Assembly (NCBI GenBank): GCA_029215795.1
Contig: JARDYH010000002.1
Location: forward strand, 363,718,973-363,782,972
Length of the DNA stretch: 64,000 nucleotides
Reading direction: 5' to 3'
Source: Anniella stebbinsi
Lineage: Eukaryota; Chordata; Lepidosauria; Squamata; Anniellidae
Shown here: positions 29,926 through 41,932 of the stretch, piece by piece
Layout of the letters: every line of letters begins with the position of its first letter
Position numbering within the stretch: the first letter of the stretch is position 1
Program-made: the position numbers and the translations under genes
Notes under the pieces: model-generated
The model's input: the letters and a program-made list of their open reading frames with translations, nothing else
Told to the model about the DNA's origin: nothing
Database searches by the model: none

Positions 29926-30608
29926 GTCCCCTTCCTGCTATGAAAGGATGCTCCACCTAGAGCCACATATCACCACTGCTTCCTCCGTCCTGTTGTGCTG
30001 CATTTGTGGACCCAACAAAGGGGAGAGCGAGGTGGGGGAGTCAAGGGAGGACACTTTGAGCACCTGTGGGCGTTTTGGGCATGCTCACATGGGGCGTGCA
30101 CAGAACACTGGTCTTTTGGGAGCACTCGCACGGAGTGAGTATGTACAAGCCATGGATTGAGCATCCCTACAGACTTCTCACTGTTCGGTGGATTTTGAAA
30201 CGCCTCCTCCAGTGTGGTTTTAACTGAGGGTTTTTCGTATAATGGCTAAGTGGTGAAAATTCTCATTGAACAACACAATTAATTATCTACTTTATCTTGA
30301 TGCAGCAGTTAAGATAGAAACCATTAACCATTCAGAATACTTTAACTCCTTCTTCTGGATTCTTTGAGAACGAGACTTTGCAGGGGACTGGTGAGATCCT
30401 ATAGCAGCGAGGGGGGATGTCTGGCCCACCCCACAGGGGGATATGGCAGAGGGAGGTCCCCTTCTGGCCCACCAACCTCTTCCCTAAGCTCCGCCCCCTC
30501 TCCTGAGCCCCTTCCCCTCTGATATAAACAATTAGGAAGTAATTACACACACACACACGCAAACACTCTAAATTAGGGTTCCATTGTTTTTCTCAAGGAG
30601 GCCACAAT

Positions 30609-30790
30609 TTATTTATTTCTTACATTTCTATATCATGCCAACAGAGAAAGCACTCTGGGCTGTTCACAACAACTTAATCAGCAAAATAGAACATAAGAGA
30701 CAATATAAAAATGCAAATGCTTAAAACTACAGTATGAAATAAAAATACATCTTAACAGTGGATGCAAAGATTTAAAATACAGACAGGAAG
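30609..30790 (-). mobile_element. L2-clade LINE 3' fragment
   Basis: TTTATTTATTTCTTACATTTC, then AGAAAGCACTCTGGGCTGTTC, the complement of an L2 3' end. Confidence 0.65.
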
Positions 30791-31069
30791 CAATCCTATG
30801 GCCCCTAGACATTGACTGAGGAGCCACAGAATACTGGGGATTCTCCCATCCAAGAGTGGAGACAGTGCTCTGACCTCAGAAGGGGGCGTTGGAAGTCTGA
30901 CCCCCGCTCCCCCTCACAGTTGGCATGGTGCCAGCTGCCCTCCAAGGTTGGAAAAGTTACCTCAGGCGGGGGGGGGAAAGGGTCATTTCAGTGAGCGGGG
31001 AGAAGAGGAGACTGGAGAGGGAAAGATATGAGCCTTCATGAGCCTCTAACAGCTTCCTTCCCTCACCCA

Positions 31070-31127
31070 TTTTGCTAGACAGGTTTTTTTGCCCAATAGA
31101 TGGGCAAAAAAAGCCCGTCTAGCAAAA
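31070..31127. repeat. 26-bp stem inverted repeat
   Basis: TTTTGCTAGAC...TTTTTTTGCCCA is mirrored by TGGGCAAAAAAA...GTCTAGCAAAA with one indel and one mismatch. A tight hairpin with a 5-base loop. Confidence 0.75.
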
Positions 31128-32100
31128 AAAGCTGGGCAGGAGGATGCGAAGGCAAATGTTGCCTCTGCCACTCCTCCTTCCCTGCATCAGATGATCGGAA
31201 GCTTCCAAGTTTTGGGTTTCTGATCATGGAGGGTGCAATCAATTTAATTAAAATAGTAGGGACTGAGAGACTAAAATGCCTGGGAAAATAAGAAAGTCTT
31301 ATTGAGGGTCAAATGAATAAAGTTTGTTTTGTCATCATAGGAGAACTAAGAGAAATTCCCATTCCAAATACTCTCAATTCTAATCCATTCTCTTGCATGA
31401 CTGTTAGGACTGAATCTGCAAATATGAAGAGGGAACAGCGAGAAAGCTTTTGAATTGGTGGTGGGCAGGTAGATTGCTGCCCTATCTTAAATTGGCAGAT
31501 ATTTGGTCCACTCTAATGGCCTTGCTGTAGTGCAATTTAACTAGAAAAACATTATCTCTCCTGCACTTTATCAGAAGTGGGAACATTATGCTAGATACAA
31601 GAAAAGTCCTTGAGACATCTCTGGTTACAGACGGTCACTTCCATGGGGGAAAGTTTTCAATGCTTAAAAATAATAGTAATGGAAAAGAAAGACTCAGAAG
31701 GCATGGATTACATGGCCCTTCTGAGTGGTATGATTAAGAGTTTTCCTAGATGGGAGACTCAAGAAGCACACAAAGAGAATAAAGAAAATCTTGGGATGGG
31801 GAAGGTATTCATTCACTCTGCATTTTAATGCAAACTGACCTAATTTTGCACTTTCCAAAGTTATTGAACCGTAACTTTCAGTTATCCTTCAAAATGGGTA
31901 TTGCTCTGAGTTTTCACACTGGAGTTCTTCAGTCAACAAATGCATTCAATAACGTGTATACTTCGCAAAATTGCATCCAAAAATAAATATATTAGAAAGG
32001 CGCACAATGGTGCGTGCAAAACGCAGAACAAATGTAAAATTGGGGAAAAGTCTCAATGTTAGGACAAATCGAACTTAAGGTTGGAAAAATAAGAAACTGA
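31128..32100. other. intergenic, no gene recognised
   Basis: AT-rich sequence with no assigned repeats or coding gene. Short frames only. Confidence 0.4.
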
Positions 32101-32235
32101 GGCCAGATCTACACCAAGAGGATAGGGCACTTTGAAAACGTTTTGAAAACTGTATATGGATGGAGCGTGTCCTGGGCCCCATCCGTTGTCACTACTGTTA
32201 TAAAACGTTTTAAAGCAGTAGTGTAGATTCTGCCT
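32101..32235 (-). mobile_element. short MITE family D, copy 1
   Basis: GGCCAGATCTACACC at the left end and GTAGATTCTGCC at the right are inverted ends. The interior has AAAACGTTTTGAAAACTGTATATGG and ATAAAACGTTTTAAAGCAGTAG blocks, as in the copies at 33656, 37181 and 37452 but in opposite orientation. A possible 3-bp TGA duplication flanks it. Confidence 0.65.
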
Positions 32236-32475
32236 GAGAGAAAATGAAATTGACAGATTCCTCCATCTCTAATTTAGAATTCATGTCCGCTGTTTCCCTA
32301 AAGAAGTTCCAAGGGTTGCTTCTGACAGAATGTTTTATTCCGAGGAAGGGAATATATTTATTTCATTGTAGATATATAAGTTGAACTAGCTGATATACCT
32401 GGCATTGCCTGGGTCCCGGAAGAGCGCCCCATTCCCTCTGTCCTCATGTCCTTCTCTGTCACCTGGCTGACATTG

Positions 32476-32700
32476 AATCATAGAATAGTAGAGTTGGAAG
32501 GGGCCTACAAGGCCATGAAGTCCAACCCCCTGCTCAATGCCGGAATCTACCCTAAAGCATCCCTGACAGATGGTTGTCCAGCTGCCTTTTGAAGGCCTCT
32601 AGAGTGGGAGAGCCCACAACCTCTCTAGGTCATTGGCTCCATTGTCATACTGCTCTAACAATCAGGAAGTTTTTCCTGATGTCCAGCCAGAATCACATTT
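32476..32700 (-). mobile_element. CR1 LINE 3' end
   Basis: AATCATAGAATAGTAGAGTTGG then GGGGCCTACAAGGCCATGAA, the complement of the CR1 3' end. Truncated near 32700. Confidence 0.85.
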
Positions 32701-33284
32701 CCATGCTCTCCACCACGGCGGCCATTGGCCCCGCCATTGACGCCAAGGGGGTAGGGCTTGGTACCGGATTGGGGCTGCCACCACTGCCCTCTACAGTGGC
32801 TGCTGTCGCTCTGCTGTCCATATTTATGGTGTTGAGACTGGGTGCCGGCAGGCGGTGCCTGCTTCCTCAGCTCTGTTTTCTCTCCTTAGCCTGGTTCCTG
32901 AGTCAGTGGTGGTGGTGGACAGCACTCACAGCTGGGCAACCAACTATCAGATGCCATGCCTTTTTGGGGGGGGCTGCTGCCCACGTCCTCTGAGAGGTAC
33001 TTCCCTCCTCTTGTAGATGCAGCCATCTTCAGTGAAGGCATGCTGAGCTGTGTAGCCATGACAGAGCTCTTGTGAGATTGCTCACGTGGTCACACCCTGA
33101 GATCTAGGCATCAGCCTAAGATATGTTTTAAATTATAAAATAGTTAAACTGCAAACATTTTGGATGTAAGGTTTTTTTTAAAAAAAAACGTTGTAAACAA
33201 AGACAATAAGCATTGAAAATTTCAAGCTTCTACTTCATCAGGAAGTGGCTAAACATTTCCAGACATACAAACCCACACACACAC

Positions 33285-33512
33285 TGGCTGAATTTGGATG
33301 TCACAATAAGCAACTGGGGGCATGGAAACAATTGTCAGTTGTATTGATTATCATGTTGGCCGAATGCTGCCATAGTCAACTCAGCGCTGATCCTAATCCA
33401 CACCACAGTTGATTATTTATTACCATGTTGTGTGGGGAGTACCCCCTAGATGAACAACTGTAAAGTTGATTATGACCCCACTATTGACTATTGTGTTGTC
33501 CGAATTCAGCCA
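33285..33512 (+). mobile_element. MITE family C, copy 1
   Basis: Ends TGGCTGAATTTGGA and TCCGAATTCAGCCA form inverted repeats of about 25 bp (with ACACAATA). The interior carries GCTGCCATAGTCAACTCAGC and CCATGTTGTGTGGGGAGTAC. Noncoding. Same family as 35200-35428 and 55264-55486. The target duplication is not clear. Confidence 0.75.
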
Positions 33513-33655
33513 CTTTCAGCTTTATAGGTAGAGACGAAAGAGAGGAAGCTGACATCCAGACAGGCCATGTTACATATCTAAAGCAGCAGCCCGTACCGCC
33601 AAAGCAAAGAGCCTCCTTGCCCATATAGTCCAGGCTGATTCTTGGCAGAGAGCTA

Positions 33656-33768
33656 GGCAGGATCTACACTATTGCTTTAAAACAGTTTATAACAGTAGTG
33701 ACATACTCCATATACAGTTTTCAAAACGTTTTCAAAGTGTCATATCCTGCTTGGTGTAGATCTGGTCC
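33656..33768 (+). mobile_element. short MITE family D, copy 2
   Basis: GGCAGGATCTACACTATTGC to GGTGTAGATCTGGTCC, with the CAGTTTTCAAAACGTTTTCA core shared with the other D copies. Confidence 0.7.
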
Positions 33769-34019
33769 TACACAACTCAAAATGCCTCTGCTGCTGACCA
33801 TATTGCAAAATGCAACATGGTTTCTTCCAGCCCCCTGTGCAGGCGGGTGGTGACTTGTGAGGGACCAATCTGCATTTCTACCTCGAGAAACACTGACTGA
33901 TTGTTTGTGCCCAGTCAAGCAAATACCTTTAGCTAGCCAGGCATTTGAAAGTCTAGAGAGAAGAGCATCGGTTCAGTTGACACAGGGCAGTAACTTTCAT
34001 ATCTGACAATAAGCCTATA

Positions 34020-34178
34020 TACACCAGTTGCTGGGGAACATGGGTGGGAGGGTGCTGTTGCACCATGTCCTGCTTGTGGGTCCCTGGTCAACAGGTGGTT
34101 GGCCATTGTGAAAACAGAAGGCTGGACTAGATAGACCCGTGGTCTGATCCAACATGGCTCTTCTGATGTCCTTATGTT
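34020..34178 (+). mobile_element. CR1-like LINE 3' fragment
   Basis: GTTGCTGGGGAACATGGGTG, GAAGGCTGGACTAGATAGAC and the final TTCTGATGTCCTTATGTTC match the 3' end at 62510-62850. Confidence 0.7.
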
Positions 34179-34433
34179 CACTACAAGGCAGTTGCCTATA
34201 TTTGTGGTTGTGGCTTCTTTCTTATGTTCTTATGAATTAGGATGAGCAATTGGGGCTTTGTGGCGTGCCCTGCGGAGTGAGGATCCAGAAACAGGTCTTC
34301 AGCCTAAAGAGGACAGAGAAGCATTTTTGGGGCATTGGTCACTTTCAAGTTAGTGTTGGCGAGTTAGGAGCAAACGAGAAGTGATGGTGTCCGATCCGTG
34401 TATTTAAACCCTGATCTCCCTCAGTCACATAGA

Positions 34434-34470
<37 letters not shown>

Positions 34471-35100
34471 TAATAATAATAATAATATATTTATTTATTA
34501 CCCGCCTCTCCCAATGGATCGAGTCGAGGAACAGCATTAAACATAAAATACAAAACTGATTAAAAGCACATAAAACCAATACATCATTAAAATATCAATA
34601 AAACACCAATAAAACACTTTAAAATTCATCTGGGTAGGCCTGCCGGAAGAGATCAGTCTTTATAGATCTTTTAAATTCCTGAAGACTGGTGAGTTGGCGA
34701 ATCTCTCCCAGCAGGTCATTCCACAATCTGGGAGCAGCAGAAGAGAAGGTCCTCTGGGTAACAGTTGTCAGTCTAGTTCTTGTTGACTGTAGTAAATTCT
34801 TCCCAGAGGACCTGAGCGTGCGGGGCGGATTGTATGGGAGAAGGCGATCCCGTAGGTAACCTGGACCCAAACCATGTAAGGCTTTAAAGGTAATAACCAA
34901 CACTTTGTGCTTCGCCCAGAAACTGATTGGCAGCCCGTGAAGAGATTTTAAAACTGGTGTAATGTGGTCACCCCTAGATGTACCGGTGACCAACCTGGCT
35001 GCCATATTTTGAACTAGTTGAAGTTTCCGGACTAGGCACAGAGGTAGCCCTATGTACAGTGCATTGCAGAAGTCGAGCCTCGAAGTTACCAGTGCGTGAG
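34434..35100 (-). mobile_element. L2-clade LINE 3' half fragment, (TAA)-tailed subfamily
   Basis: A (TAA)n tail, CCCGCCTCTCCCAATGGATC, and then an antisense open stretch of 128 codons (35005-34619) for the C-terminal L2 domain, with RTFSSAAPRLWNDL and FKRSIKTDLFRQAY-type motifs. Closely related to 36391-37035 and 38941-39390. 5'-truncated, not functional. Confidence 0.85.
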
Positions 35101-35199
35101 CCCTGCAAAGGAAGATGCGGCTGCCTCACCAGTAAGGACAACTTGGCTTCCAAGCACCTGGCAGACAGTTTTCCAGCCGTCCTTCTGCTATGCAGACAG

Positions 35200-35428
35200 T
35201 GGCTGAATTTGGACAACACGATAGTCAATGGTGGGGTAATAATCAACTTTACAGTTGCTCATCTAGGAGGTACTCCCCACACAACATGGTAATAAATAAA
35301 CAACTGTGGTGTGGATTAGGATCAGTGCTGAGTTGACTATGGCAGCATTCGGACGACACGATAGTCAATACAACAGATAATTGTCCCCCCCCCCCCCAGT
35401 TGCTTATTGTGTCGTCCGAATTCAGCCA
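35200..35428 (-). mobile_element. MITE family C, copy 2
   Basis: TGGCTGAATTTGGACAACAC to GTCGTCCGAATTCAGCCA. The interior is the reverse complement of copy 1 (AGTACTCCCC-type block and GTTGACTATGGCAGC). A poly(C) run near 35386 is a local expansion. Confidence 0.75.
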
Positions 35429-36390
35429 GTTTGTGGCATGCCATTTGAGGAGACAACTGGTTCTCTGTTAAGAGCTGCTCTGAGGAGTGGATCTATTCCA
35501 GAAGAATGTATGGATTCACTTTGGCAAGGAGACAGCTGGAACTCTGTATGAGTAGAAAATAGAAGAAGGGAGTTAATCGAGTCACCTTAATTCATCTAGG
35601 GTGTTTTGTTTTAAAAACAAACAAAACAACCCCCCCCTACACACACACACACACTGAAACATGTCCAATGGCACTCATGAACAAAGGATTTAATTATTTT
35701 TACATCTACATCCTACTTTTTTCTTCTTCTTGCAAGGAACTCAAGGTGATCCACATGGTTCTCCTCCTGTTCATTATATCATCACAATAGTCCTGTGAGG
35801 TAGGTTAGGCTGAGAGTTGGTGACTAGTCCAAGGAGCTTCATGGGCAAGAGGGGACTAGAACTTGGATTTCTTGAGTTCCAGTCCAACCACTACACTACA
35901 ATGGTATTACTTATACTAATAAGTGAATTCTAGAGAACACCAGGAGCTCCTAGGATTACAAGGAAAGTATTGATCCATCTAGCCTTGTCTCTTCTCTCAT
36001 AACAATGACCTGTTGGACCTACTTGGGAAGCACATCTCCAGTGTGCTGAGCCACGGGGAGGAGCTTCTTTCTCCTCTAATATCTTAAATCATCAGCATTA
36101 TTGGGGGGAAAGCCCCACTTTTGTTTATAAACTACTAGAAGAATTCCGTGGAGAAGATACAACTGTTTGTTTCTCCCCTCTGTTCATTGCAGCTGTGTTG
36201 AACTATGGCAAAATACTTTAAAACCAGTGGGTCTGTTGTTGGTGGGTAGATGTAGTATTTATCTTGGTTTTGTCTTTATGTCTTGATTGATTTTTATTTG
36301 CTGTTATAAATATGTTAATTGTGTTCTGGTGTCAGTTATTCTGTGTTTAACGACCCTGATTTCAGTAGTCCTTCCCCCCTCAAATATTGC
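35429..36390. other. intergenic, no gene recognised
   Basis: No coding domain. About 35690-35900 resembles a widespread vertebrate tRNA-SINE/MIR-like body (ACTCAAGGTGATCCACATGG, CTGTGAGGTAGGTTAGGCTG) but was not assigned with confidence. Confidence 0.35.
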
Positions 36391-36426
<36 letters not shown>

Positions 36427-37035
36427 TTATTACCCGCCTCTCCCTCCGGATCGAGGCGGGGAACAACATCAATACAAATAATATAAAATACATAAAACTG
36501 ATTAAAAGCATACAAAACTAATGCATCATTAAAATATCAATGAAACTCTTAAAATTTGACTGGGTAGGCCTGCCAGAAGAGATCAGTCTTTATAGCTCTC
36601 TTAAATTCTTGAAGACTGGTAAGTTGGCGAATCTCTCCCGGCAGGTCATTCCACAGTCTGGGAGCGGCAGAAGAGAAGGTCCTCTGGATAACAGTTGTCA
36701 GCCTAGTCTTGGCTGACTGTAACAAATTCTTCCCAGAGGACCTGAGTGTGTGGGTTGGATTGTATGGGAGAAGGCGATCCTGCAGGTAACCTGGACCCAA
36801 ACCATGTAGGGCTTTAAAGGTAATGACCAACACTTTGTACTTCGCCCGGAAAGTAATTGGCAGCCAGTGGAGTGATTTTAAAGCTGGTGTGATATGGCCA
36901 CCTCTAGGTGCACTGGTGACCAACCTGGCTGCCATATTTTGAACAAGTTGAAGTTTCCGGACTAGGCACAAAGGTAGCCCTATGTACAGTGCATTGCAGA
37001 AGTCGAGCTTCGAAGTTACCAACGTATGCACTACC
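36391..37035 (-). mobile_element. L2-clade LINE 3' half fragment, (TAA)-tailed subfamily
   Basis: A (TAA)n tail, CCCGCCTCTCCCTCCGGATC, and an antisense open frame of 162 codons (37037-36549) for the C-terminal part of the L2 protein: HTLVTSKLDFCNALYIGLP near its start and APRLWNDLPGEIR near its end. Open but truncated. Confidence 0.85.
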
Positions 37036-37180
37036 ATTTTCAGGAATCTAATAAAAATTCTTCTTAAAATAACATCAGCACAGAATAGTAACGTGGGGAG
37101 GGGGAAAATATTGAGAGAAATGTACTGTTGTTCTGTCCTCTTCTGCTAAGTGTCCTTTTCTTTAGGCTTTGGTAGGCCTG

Positions 37181-37309
37181 GGCAGGATCTACACTACTGC
37201 TTTAAAATGGTTTATAACAGTTTTGACACCTGTTGGGGCCCAGGACACACTCTGTATAGTTTTCAAAACATTTTCACAGTGTCATATCCTGCTTGGTGTA
37301 GATCGGGCC
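37181..37309 (+). mobile_element. short MITE family D, copy 3
   Basis: GGCAGGATCTACACTACTGC to GGTGTAGATCGGGCC, with ATAGTTTTCAAAACATTTTC in the interior. Only 143 bases separate it from copy 4. Confidence 0.75.
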
Positions 37310-37451
37310 TTGGTATTTTATGAGGAGCAATGGATACAGATGGACAATTGCTCACAGCTAGAAATCATTGAGTTTCAAATCCTCACCTGAACAGCTTGGG
37401 TTTCTTGTCCAGTAAGAGTTCAGAGTCCAGCAAATAATCCTTCTCTACCAG

Positions 37452-37578
37452 GGCAGGATCTACTGCTTTAAAGCAGTTTTGAAGTGCTCTGACAACTGCT
37501 GGGTCCCATGGCATCTTCCATATACCGTTTTCAAACTGCTTTCAAGGTGTTATGTCCTGATTGGTGTAGACCTGGCTC
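37452..37578 (+). mobile_element. short MITE family D, copy 4
   Basis: GGCAGGATCTACTGCTTTAA to GGTGTAGACCTGGCTC, with TACCGTTTTCAAACTGCTTT in the interior. More diverged than copy 3. Confidence 0.7.
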
Positions 37579-38569
37579 TGGAGTCGTGATTGTGGGATTT
37601 CTCTCCACCCCACCTGCTCATTTATATTTGTTTTCCTGTTCCAGTGCCCAGAAGAAGTCACTCCAAGAGTTGTCCGTCTCTTTATTCCCAAGGATCTGTC
37701 CTCAATCTTCTATTCTCAATTCTCCTTCTTCAGTCTCTCAAGACAGAAACATTTAAAATGATCTTACTAGGTTAGAAGACTGGGTAGCAAATAACAGAAT
37801 GGAATTTGATGGAGACAAGTGATTTAGGAAAAGGAATCTTGATTTAGGAAAAGGAATCAAATGCCCAGGTATAAGATGGGGGTGGGGGGAATACCTGGCT
37901 TGGCAATAGTGTTGTAAAAATCTGAACAGATCTATGATTTGCACCCCAAAACACGTCCATTTCCCCTGACACGCATCTTACACGCATCCTACATGTGTTC
38001 GCTAATACGCACACCCAAACCGTCCACACACAGCACCCCAAAGCCCCATTCCCCACTGCTGCTTGCAAGTGATTTGGCGGCGCAAGAACTAGGAGCTTGT
38101 CAATATTGCCAATGCTCCTTCTTCTCCAGGTCAGACTCCATTGTAACCAAGAGTGTGACTCATCCAGATGTGACCTTAGCACACCTGGAGAGACAAAATG
38201 ACCATATAAGGGAATGATAGAAGTGGAGAGACGTTGCAAAGCATCTCTGGGTACAAGTAAAATAGCACATGGCAATGCAATGCCACGTCTGGCCACTACT
38301 TGGGTCTACTCGAGAGTAGCTATAGCCAGAAATGATGTTTTGGGGGCTGTAAACCAATGGGATGAGGGCTAATGTCATGTGACATCTGATGTATAAAAGT
38401 ATCTGTTTGAATCTTGGTGGGGTGTGACTCTGGAAGGCAGCGAGAGCGCCCAGTGGTCACCTATTCTGCGCAGAATAATAAATTAGTTTCCAAAGCTTCA
38501 GGAGGTCTTTCGTCAAGTGTTTCATATCTGGACTTTGGACACTTGGGAATAGCATAATTTATGCAACAA

Positions 38570-38940
38570 TAGCATGTGTGAAAAGGAACTTGGAACTGTA
38601 GTTGATTAGAAGCTGAATAAGAATCAGCTGTGTGATATGGCTGAAACAAAGGCAAACACAATCTTAGGTTTCATCAACAGAAGTATAGTTTCAAAATCAT
38701 AGGAAGTCATTATTCCACTCTATTCTGTAATGTTCTGACCTCGCTCCAAATAATGTCCAGTTCTGAACACCACACTTTTCAGAAGGATTCAGATAAATTG
38801 GAAGGAGATTAGAGAAGAGCAACATAGATGATCGGGGGACTAGAAACTCAGCCCTACGAAGAAAGATCGAGGGAACGGGGTATCTTTAGCCTTGAGAAGA
38901 GAAGATTGAAGAGGGATATGATAGTGCTCCTCAAGTACCT
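38570..38940 (+). mobile_element. CR1 LINE fragment, left part
   Basis: AGGAACTTGGAACTGTAG, GGTTTCATCAACAGAAGTATAG and ACTCAGCCCTACGAAGAAAG match the CR1 C-terminal coding region in sense. It is interrupted at CTCCTCAAGTAC by an L2 copy and resumes at about 39391 with GGCTGTCACACAGAAGAGGG. Confidence 0.75.
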
Positions 38941-39390
38941 GGCTGCCCATTAGTTTCCGGGCGACGTATAAAGTGTTGGTTATTACCTTTAAAGCCCTCC
39001 ATGGTTTGGGTCCAGGTTACCTGCGGGATCGCCTTCTCCCGTATAATCCGCCCCGCACACTCAGGTCCTCTGGGAAGAATTTACTCCAGTCAGCCAGAAC
39101 TAGGCTGACGAGTGTTACCCAGAGGACCTTCTCTTCTGCCGCTCCCAGTCTGTGGAATGGCCTGCCGGAGGAGATTCGACAAATTAGCAGTCTTCTGGAA
39201 TTTAAGAAAGCCGTGAAGACTGTTCTCTTCCGGCAGGCCTATCCAGTTTAATTTTAAGATGTTTTTAATAATGTATTTGTTTTTATCTGTTTTAACGGTT
39301 TATCTATTTTATTGTTTTATATTTATATTTGGTGTTGTTCCCCGCCTCGATCTAGATGGAGATAGAAATGAAATAAAAAATAAATAAATA
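38941..39390 (+). mobile_element. L2-clade LINE, 5'-truncated, nested in CR1
   Basis: Sense C-terminal L2 coding sequence (TFSSAAPSLWNGLPEEIR, KKAVKTVLFRQAY), then CCCCGCCTCGATCTAGATGG and an (AATA)n tail. It is inserted into a CR1 fragment whose sequence continues on both sides. Confidence 0.85.
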
Positions 39391-39470
39391 AAAGGCTGTC
39401 ACACAGAAGAGGGCAGCGCTGTAGGATGCGAAATACTGTATAATAGGCTTAAGATACAGGAAGGCAGATT
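39391..39470 (+). mobile_element. CR1 LINE fragment, right part
   Basis: GGCTGTCACACAGAAGAGGG and GGCTTAAGATACAGGAAGGC continue the CR1 copy broken at 38940. It is then replaced by another L2-like fragment at about 39475. Confidence 0.65.
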
Positions 39471-39474
39471 CTCA

Positions 39475-39700
39475 GTGGCTGCACCTTGGCTGAGGAACTC
39501 CTTGCCAAAGAAAGCTGGGTTCGGTCCCTCTTTGCTGACCTTTTGCTGGCAGGCAACAGCCACTTTATCCAAGCAGGCCTTTGGTAGATAAGCAGGCCTG
39601 CTGCTTTTGCAGTGTTAATGTTGTGTTTTTAACTGTGTTTTAACGTATTTGCTGATCTGTGTTTTTAACAAGTTTTATTACTGATAATACTACTAAAAAG
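39475..39700 (+). mobile_element. L2-like LINE 3' fragment
   Basis: Encodes a worn L2-type C-terminus (GGCTGAGGAACTCCTTGCC, CAAGCAGGCCTTTGG), followed by a T-rich 3' UTR-like stretch and an A-rich end. Confidence 0.5.
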
Positions 39701-40869
39701 AAAACGAAAAGAAAAGAAAGCTTCCCTCCTGCAGTTCTTTAATCTAAGGTAAGACTCCTAACCCAGTCAGCATGAAGCAGATTCTTGGAGCTTTGAGAAC
39801 CGGGATAGTTTTTCCATCCTGGATTTACCCAAACGTGCTTAATTGCAGAAAGCGTCACAAGAGGCTTAATATTTAGCCTCTTGCCCTTACAAGGGAAACG
39901 TCCTGGGGTTTCTTCTTCTTCTGCTCTCTTTTGTTCGACAGAAAAGACTGCATTTTTTTTGGGGGGGGGGGGAAATGTAGAAATGACATCCATCTCCGGC
40001 TGTGTAAAAGGGGATCTAAAGATGACCAAATGATGCTGGATTTAGCATCAAAACACTGCTTTTTGGGACAACTGTACTAGTTGAAATCTGTAATGGTTCC
40101 GTTTGATTGCTCAAAGGTTTTGAAGGGTAAAGACAGTCAGAAAGAAGCCATTTTGGTTTGTCTTCCTGTATTGATCAGTCATGGTGCCCGTGAATGGAGA
40201 TCTACAGGACATCCTAGCGCATGCACTAAATCCTTGCTTATTACATACACCAATGCTTTCCAGACATTTCCCCCTCAAAGATCCCTCTCCACTCAGGAAC
40301 CCTTGTATGGCTGTCACGGAGGCCACAGAGCATTCTAAAGGAGTTTGGGACATGTCCTAGGGAATGTTCTCTATTCTTGCGGGCTTTGGTAATGCACATT
40401 GGGGGAAAAATCCCAACTTTACATATACACTGATGGAGTCCAACTTGGTGGTGACTGGCCAAGAAAGAGTTCTTGGAGTTGTGGTGGACAGCTCAATTAA
40501 AATGTTGACCTGGTCTGCAGCTGCTGTGAAAAGGGGAAATTCCATGTAGGCATAATTAGAAAAGGAATTGAAAATAAAACTGTGAATATTACTGCCCTTA
40601 CACAAATTTATGTTGGGCCTCATCATTATCCTGCTTGAACTGAGATATCTTCCCTAAAAACACACACACACACATGCACACCTGCGGCTATAGATCGCAG
40701 TGTCTTCTGCCAGTAGTGCATTTCTGCTTTCAAGGAAAACTTGGTTGCTTTTTCTGATGTTCTCACTGACACCTTGATAAGCTTTCTGATAAGCTTCCTG
40801 AGGAACCTCAAGTGAAAACAATTGCTATGAACCAAGGGATTGTAACCAGTCATTGTGGAATTCCATAGA
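39701..40869. other. intergenic, no gene recognised
   Basis: Poly(G) run near 39961 and (CA)n near 40660. A short stretch at 40380-40550 encodes a CR1-like fragment (ESNLVVTGQERVLGVVVDSSIKM). Otherwise nothing identified. Confidence 0.4.
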
Positions 40870-40975
40870 ACAGCCTATCCCCACATCTGGATCCCTGACT
40901 CCCATCATCCCCAGCCAGCATGGCAGTTGTGGTCTAACACATACAGAGGGCACCAGGCTAGGGGAAGGTTGCCAT
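40870..40975. repeat. inverted-repeat MITE fragment
   Basis: GACTCCCATCATCCCCAGCC, GCATGGCAGTTGTGGTCTAA and GGGCACCAGGCTAGGGGAAG: one half of the GGGAGTTGTAGTCC foldback family. Confidence 0.55.
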
Positions 40976-41439
40976 AGAGCATATGAATATATGGATCATC
41001 TATGGGATCCTACCAGCCAACAGTTACCAGAGGTTCTTCTAGACTTGTCTTGTTTCAGGGATTGACTCCTCTTGTTTATTCACTTTTTATAGAGGATCCT
41101 GGCAACACTGATGTCAGGTTGCTGCAGTTGAGAGTTTCCTGTATTATCCTCATACGGATTTTTAAACCAGATTTGTGACCCTATTTTGTGGAGAATCAAA
41201 TACAGCACCAGCCTGCTTTGGGTGGAGAGGCAAAGCAATACTGAAGCCTTTAAGGGCTCCTTTGCCTTTAATTAAACACTTCCTCTTTTGCAAGTTTAGT
41301 CTATTTTATTGCTTCTGGATGAGGATGGGAGATTATAGTTGCAGTTAATATAACCTATTAACTACAACTGGAATAGCCTTTCTTAATTGGACCACTGTCC
41401 CTTTTGCTTCCCACAGCAGAGGAAGGCTTTAATTTCCTG

Positions 41440-41440
<1 letters not shown>

Positions 41441-41470
<30 letters not shown>
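41441..41470. repeat. (CAT)n microsatellite
   Basis: About 10 CAT units. Confidence 0.95.
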
Positions 41471-41932
41471 TTTTGTTTGTTTATTTAGTGAAATGCAAGC
41501 TGAAATAGTGGCATGTAACTAACCATCACATCCAGGGAGAAATCCGGAGAGAAAGATAGAATTTCATGATAGGCCTTACTTTTAACAAAGAAGATCCTAC
41601 AAGTTCTCTGGGCAACGTACTTTGCTGTTGAAATGTTGGTATAGTTAGGAATCCTTGAGCCAGGGCTAAATGATATTTGCCACATGTTTAAAAAGGCAAG
41701 CTTAAACTAGCAGCTTTTATTCTGGAGAAACAACAGCCCTAGGGCCCTGATGTGGAGCATGCATCTGATCTGGAACCCTGCACCTGTTTTTTCTACTGAA
41801 AATCCCCACCCCACCCTGCTGACCTGGATGCTACTGATTCCCAAATATAGTGTTTGGAGTGCAATGACCCACCTGTCTAGTCAGAAGTAAATCTCATGGA
41901 GCTCAATGGGATGAACTCTCTGGCTTAGTTCG

